Shown piece after piece: positions 52,439 to 55,322 of a DNA stretch of 55,322 bases. The DNA lies in contig KV919178.1 of the NCBI GenBank assembly GCA_002049455.2, positions 1 through 55,322 on the forward strand, read 5' to 3'. Under the pieces are notes generated by a model. The model was not told the DNA's origin. It was given only the letters and a program-made list of their open reading frames with translations, and did no database searches. Both the position numbers and the translations under genes were made by a program. Source of the stretch: Porphyra umbilicalis (Eukaryota; Rhodophyta; Bangiophyceae; Bangiales; Bangiaceae). The first letter of the stretch is position 1. Each line of letters opens with the position of its first letter.

Positions 52439-54615
52439 CAAGGGGGCCAACACAAGTCGCGGCTGCACGCCCACCCCTCGCCGCAGAGGTACCGTTTTCA
52501 CAAGCTTCCAGTGCAATGGTGGCGCACGAGCGTGGGGCTGTCGTGGCGCCCACTCCAGCGTCCGACGCCCTGCGACCTGTCGCCGACCACGCTCCCGTCG
52601 CTGTCGTCGACAGCACGCTGGTCGCCCTCGTGTGTGACATCCTCCTTCACATTCTCGAGGCCGGACAGTCTGTGGTGCTCCACCCTTTGTCGGCGTCATG
52701 TTGGCTCTTTCTGCAGGGTGCCATTTCCCGCGGTCGGTGGCCTCCGCAGGCGGGTGCTATGCTGCGCGCAGCATGTCAAAGAGACGTCAGCGTCGTTTCA
52801 AAGGCCGTTACAACCTTTGCTGGGGTGGACGCACACGCCCGTGCCCGGGGTGAGGACCCTCCGACTGAATATCCGGACGGGCTCGGACATCTGCGCGAGC
52901 TCCACACCCTGATATGGTTTGGCTTGGCACAGACCCTGGACAAGGCAGACGCGGCCTGCGCTTCCAGTTTTGCTTGTGACCTGGACACGGTCAGCCTTTT
53001 TAGTGCGCTCCCCGGTTTGTTGGCACTCATCCCCCCGTCGTACGCCCCCACCGGGAGCGCGCTGTGGCGCTGGTGTCGGGCTCTGTGTGACGTCGCTGCA
53101 CGCATCCTTGACGCTGTGAACGCGACGGCGCAGTCGGTACTCGGCAGTGGAACGCTCTTCCAAGGGTCCGACGCCGACTATGATGGGGAACGTCGAGAAC
53201 TGATTATGCGAGACGCGCTTGGGTGGCTGCTCTCCCCACCTTCGCCACCAGAGGACGCTAGCAGCATGCCACGTGCTGCAGTGTCGCTCATCAAGACGGA
53301 GATTGGGTTGGTCTCGGGAGGGGGGGGGGCTGCGGGGCACGATTGGCGTTGGGGGTCTGGGGCGTGTGTCATCACCCTTGCTCGTCTGCTTTCTACCGGT
53401 CCCCGCCGACTAATGCCACATGCGGTGGCCGTCGTGAGCCTGTCGGCGCTCAAGTTGTTGGACGTCGCGGCTTCCCAGTACGCCTTGCACCCGGGGGACC
53501 GCACGCCGCTGGCGCTGTTTGGGGCGTGTGCCGCGTTTGCCGACGCGAGTCGCACGTGCGGTGCCTCGGCTTCTGCTCGTCGTGCGGACGGCGACGGGGC
53601 CGGCGGGGGCGGGGGCGGGCCTACAATGCACGCTCACGACGACCTCCGTGCCACGGTGGAGGCACTGCGGGGTGTTGGCGACGTTGCGTGGAGCGTGCCA
53701 GCAATTGAGAACGTGCTCAAGGCCGTCTTAATGCGCTGTGTTCGCGCATTGGCGAACTCACGGCGCATTGCACATGGCAGCTGCGCGGAGGCGGAGCACA
53801 CGTACAAGGCGGACGTCGTTGGCACCTTCTTCGATGCTCTACCCTGGCTCTGGGCAGCTGCACACGGCGCGGCGGGTGGTATCCCGGACAGCACTGAGAT
53901 GATGCTGTGGCGGGTAGTGGGACACATATTCTCACCCAAGCTGCGGTCGTCATCAAAGGGGCGGCGACCACTGTTCCCCTACTCGCGGCGCATCTTCATT
54001 TCCGCATTGGCGCACATGGCGGCCGCAGGGAACCTGCGCCGGACCGATAAGTGCCGGACCATGGTCGTCCAGTTTCTCCCCACACTGCAGCAGTACCAAA
54101 ACTCCCTGAAGCGGACGGGAAAGTCGGCCCAATGGCTTGGCATTCACTCCAACTTGCTGGCCTGGGTGCAAGAGGCGGTCGCGACGGCAGCGGTCGACCC
54201 AGACACCATTGACAATACGGGGGGTGCAAGTGGTGGTGGCGCAAGTGGTGGTGGTAGCGGCGGAAGCGCTGGCGTCGGTGACGCAGTCGGTGCAGTGGAC
54301 GGCAGCAGCGACGGCGCCTGCGCGGCCCGTACTGGTGGTTCCGGTGGTGGTGGCAACATGGACATCATTCTTCCCGCTGACGATGCCGGTGGCGACCGTG
54401 GTGGCAGGGACGGGCGTGGCGTCATTGACGTCGATCGAGTGCGTGCTGCCACTGACAGCAGCGGGGCCGACACCGGCGACGTGGTCGACATCGACGGTGC
54501 GGACGGTGGCCGTGTGGATGGGGACGGCGGGGATGGTAATGGTGGCGGTGGCGACGTCGTCGTCGACCTGTGCAGTGAGGACGATGACGAGGTGGAGCTG
54601 ATGGCTGTGTTTTAG
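52366..54615 (+). CDS. Large orphan protein with tandem SUMO-interacting-like motifs
   Basis: 749 residues from the ATG at 52366, which may not be the true start because coding character begins in the overlapping frame upstream. The main body (about 60-610) is helical and hydrophobic in rhythm (LVALVCDILLHILEAGQSVVL, LHTLIWFGLAQTLDKADAAC, FPYSRRIFISALAHMAAAGN, RTMVVQFLPTLQQYQNSLKR), resembling a folded, perhaps repeat-like scaffold. The last ~135 residues are Gly/Asp-rich. They contain four short hydrophobic clusters next to acids: DIIL 666-669, VIDVD 686-690, VVDID 706-710, and VVVDLCSEDDDE 731-742. The last is a textbook-like SUMO-interacting motif. No transposase motif was found. Confidence 0.55.
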   Translation: MGCAVDGRSPHVGASSSVDALPMVTRGPTQVAAARPPLAAEVPFSQASSAMVAHERGAVVAPTPASDALRPVADHAPVAVVDSTLVALVCDILLHILEAGQSVVLHPLSASCWLFLQGAISRGRWPPQAGAMLRAACQRDVSVVSKAVTTFAGVDAHARARGEDPPTEYPDGLGHLRELHTLIWFGLAQTLDKADAACASSFACDLDTVSLFSALPGLLALIPPSYAPTGSALWRWCRALCDVAARILDAVNATAQSVLGSGTLFQGSDADYDGERRELIMRDALGWLLSPPSPPEDASSMPRAAVSLIKTEIGLVSGGGGAAGHDWRWGSGACVITLARLLSTGPRRLMPHAVAVVSLSALKLLDVAASQYALHPGDRTPLALFGACAAFADASRTCGASASARRADGDGAGGGGGGPTMHAHDDLRATVEALRGVGDVAWSVPAIENVLKAVLMRCVRALANSRRIAHGSCAEAEHTYKADVVGTFFDALPWLWAAAHGAAGGIPDSTEMMLWRVVGHIFSPKLRSSSKGRRPLFPYSRRIFISALAHMAAAGNLRRTDKCRTMVVQFLPTLQQYQNSLKRTGKSAQWLGIHSNLLAWVQEAVATAAVDPDTIDNTGGASGGGASGGGSGGSAGVGDAVGAVDGSSDGACAARTGGSGGGGNMDIILPADDAGGDRGGRDGRGVIDVDRVRAATDSSGADTGDVVDIDGADGGRVDGDGGDGNGGGGDVVVDLCSEDDDEVELMAVF

Positions 54616-54728
54616 CACCACGACCGCTGCAGCCACCGCCAGTGTCGAGGGCGCTGCTTGAGGCATGTCGCCCCCGCCGCCGTTTTGCCGACACGGCGGG
54701 TGTATCGACGGTGTTTGACGTCGACACC

Positions 54729-55322
54729 ATGGACGTTACGGACGTGGACCACGTGCAGGGGCCACGGCCATCTGAGGTCCCGCGAGCACCCCGGGTGTCC
54801 GCAAGGCGGATGACACAGTCACCACCACTGTCCCCGGTTCTACCTGCGTCGGCGGTACCGCCGTCGCCTTTGAAGCGGCCGCGGTCCCCGGTTCTACCTG
54901 GTCGGCCCCCCGGTACCGCCGTCGCCTTTGGAGCGGCCGCGGTCCCCGGTTCTACCTGCGTCGGCGGTACCGCCGTCGCCTTTGGAGCGGCCGCGGTCCC
55001 CGGTTCTACCTGGTCGGCGGTACCGCCGTCGCCTTTGGAGCGGCCGCGGTCCCGGTTCTACCTGCGTCGGCGGTACCGCCGTCGCCTTTGGAGCGGCCGC
55101 GGTCACAGCACGTGCCCCCGCCTCGCGCGGTGCCATATCGACATGTGCCAGCGACATCTTCGTCACCACCCCCGTCGCACGCATCACGGTCTCTACCCGG
55201 CCCCGCCTCACCCCAAGCGTCAAGTGCGGGCGACGCACCCGTGCGTCAACTCCCAAACCCCGCGCCGAGTACGGTCTGTCGGTACTGGCGTCTTCCACGG
55301 ATGGCTGGGTGTTGAGGACGGA
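54729..55322 (+). CDS. Partial orphan ORF crossing a minisatellite, runs off the window
   Basis: The ATG at 54729 (ACCATGG) opens 198 codons with no stop up to the window end. The same frame is also open upstream to about 54585, past the stop of the preceding gene, which lies in another frame. The start (DVTDVDHVQGPRPSEVPRAP) looks protein-like. From 54830 on it is minisatellite translated in shifting frames because the units are 53, 54 and 58 bp long, and the downstream part is Arg/His-rich. It could equally be non-coding. Confidence 0.3.
   Translation, partial: MDVTDVDHVQGPRPSEVPRAPRVSARRMTQSPPLSPVLPASAVPPSPLKRPRSPVLPGRPPGTAVAFGAAAVPGSTCVGGTAVAFGAAAVPGSTWSAVPPSPLERPRSRFYLRRRYRRRLWSGRGHSTCPRLARCHIDMCQRHLRHHPRRTHHGLYPAPPHPKRQVRATHPCVNSQTPRRVRSVGTGVFHGWLGVEDG
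54830..55101. repeat. 54-bp minisatellite, five copies
   Basis: Five adjacent units of 54, 58, 54, 53 and 53 bp. Each starts GTCCCCGGTTCTACCTG, passes through GGTACCGCCGTCGCCTTTG and ends AGCGGCCGCG. Confidence 0.9.

Noticed and set aside
1..55322. CRISPR arrays, rRNA genes or a viral gene set
   Set aside because: No regularly spaced direct repeats with unique spacers, no rRNA-like conserved blocks, and no capsid or polymerase genes other than the copia pol were seen.

Overview
This window is GC-rich eukaryotic nuclear DNA. Two genes are interrupted by short GT-AG introns: three introns in all, each with a GTACGT-type donor. Gene density is low. Most recognisable coding sequence belongs to transposable elements, surrounded by GC-rich minisatellites and terminal-inverted-repeat (TIR) elements. 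The mix is a DUR3-type urea symporter, a BED/DUF659 hAT, PIF/Harbinger, a Plavaka/KDZ-like transposase and Ty1/copia. With the high GC and few short introns it would fit a bangiophyte red alga (Porphyra/Pyropia type) or another GC-rich protist. This assignment is an inference from composition and gene content; no marker gene is present.

Layout. 1-2.3 kb: GC-rich minisatellite with a 34-bp period. 2.4-3.2 kb: first copy of an ~0.85-kb dispersed repeat; the second is at 46.6-47.5 kb. 4.8-7.6 kb: intact hAT transposase. 8.4-9.4 kb: 1.0-kb TIR element. 10.9-12.3 kb: TIR element flanked by CTAG. 13.4-18.4 kb: very young Ty1/copia element on the minus strand, with 267-bp LTRs differing at one base, a primer-binding site matching the middle of initiator tRNA-Met, and a damaged gag. 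19.9-23.4 kb: Plavaka/KDZ-like transposase in three exons. 25.5-27.6 kb: two nested TIR elements, both flanked by TA. 28.4-29.6 kb: inverted repeat with ~500-bp arms. 30.6-36.1 kb: PIF/Harbinger DDE transposase convergent with a Myb/SANT-like gene (one in-frame stop) and a protein with a duplicated cysteine motif. 38.3-39.5 kb: lysine/alanine-rich orphan. 43.1-45.4 kb: two-exon DUR3-like urea transporter, the only clear cellular gene. 47.6-55.3 kb: block of unrecognised ORFs with SUMO-site-like and SUMO-interacting-like motifs, a 20-bp tandem array and a 54-bp minisatellite, running off the right edge.

How the parts relate. The Harbinger transposase and the Myb/SANT-like protein are the usual two partners of a PIF/Harbinger element. 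The cysteine-repeat protein may be a third gene of the same element. The copia element carries everything needed for retrotransposition except an intact gag. The right-hand block has no recognised transposase, but its low-complexity ORFs and tandem arrays suggest an undescribed large element or a lineage-specific gene cluster. Intervals described as empty were read for ORFs and repeats by eye only.
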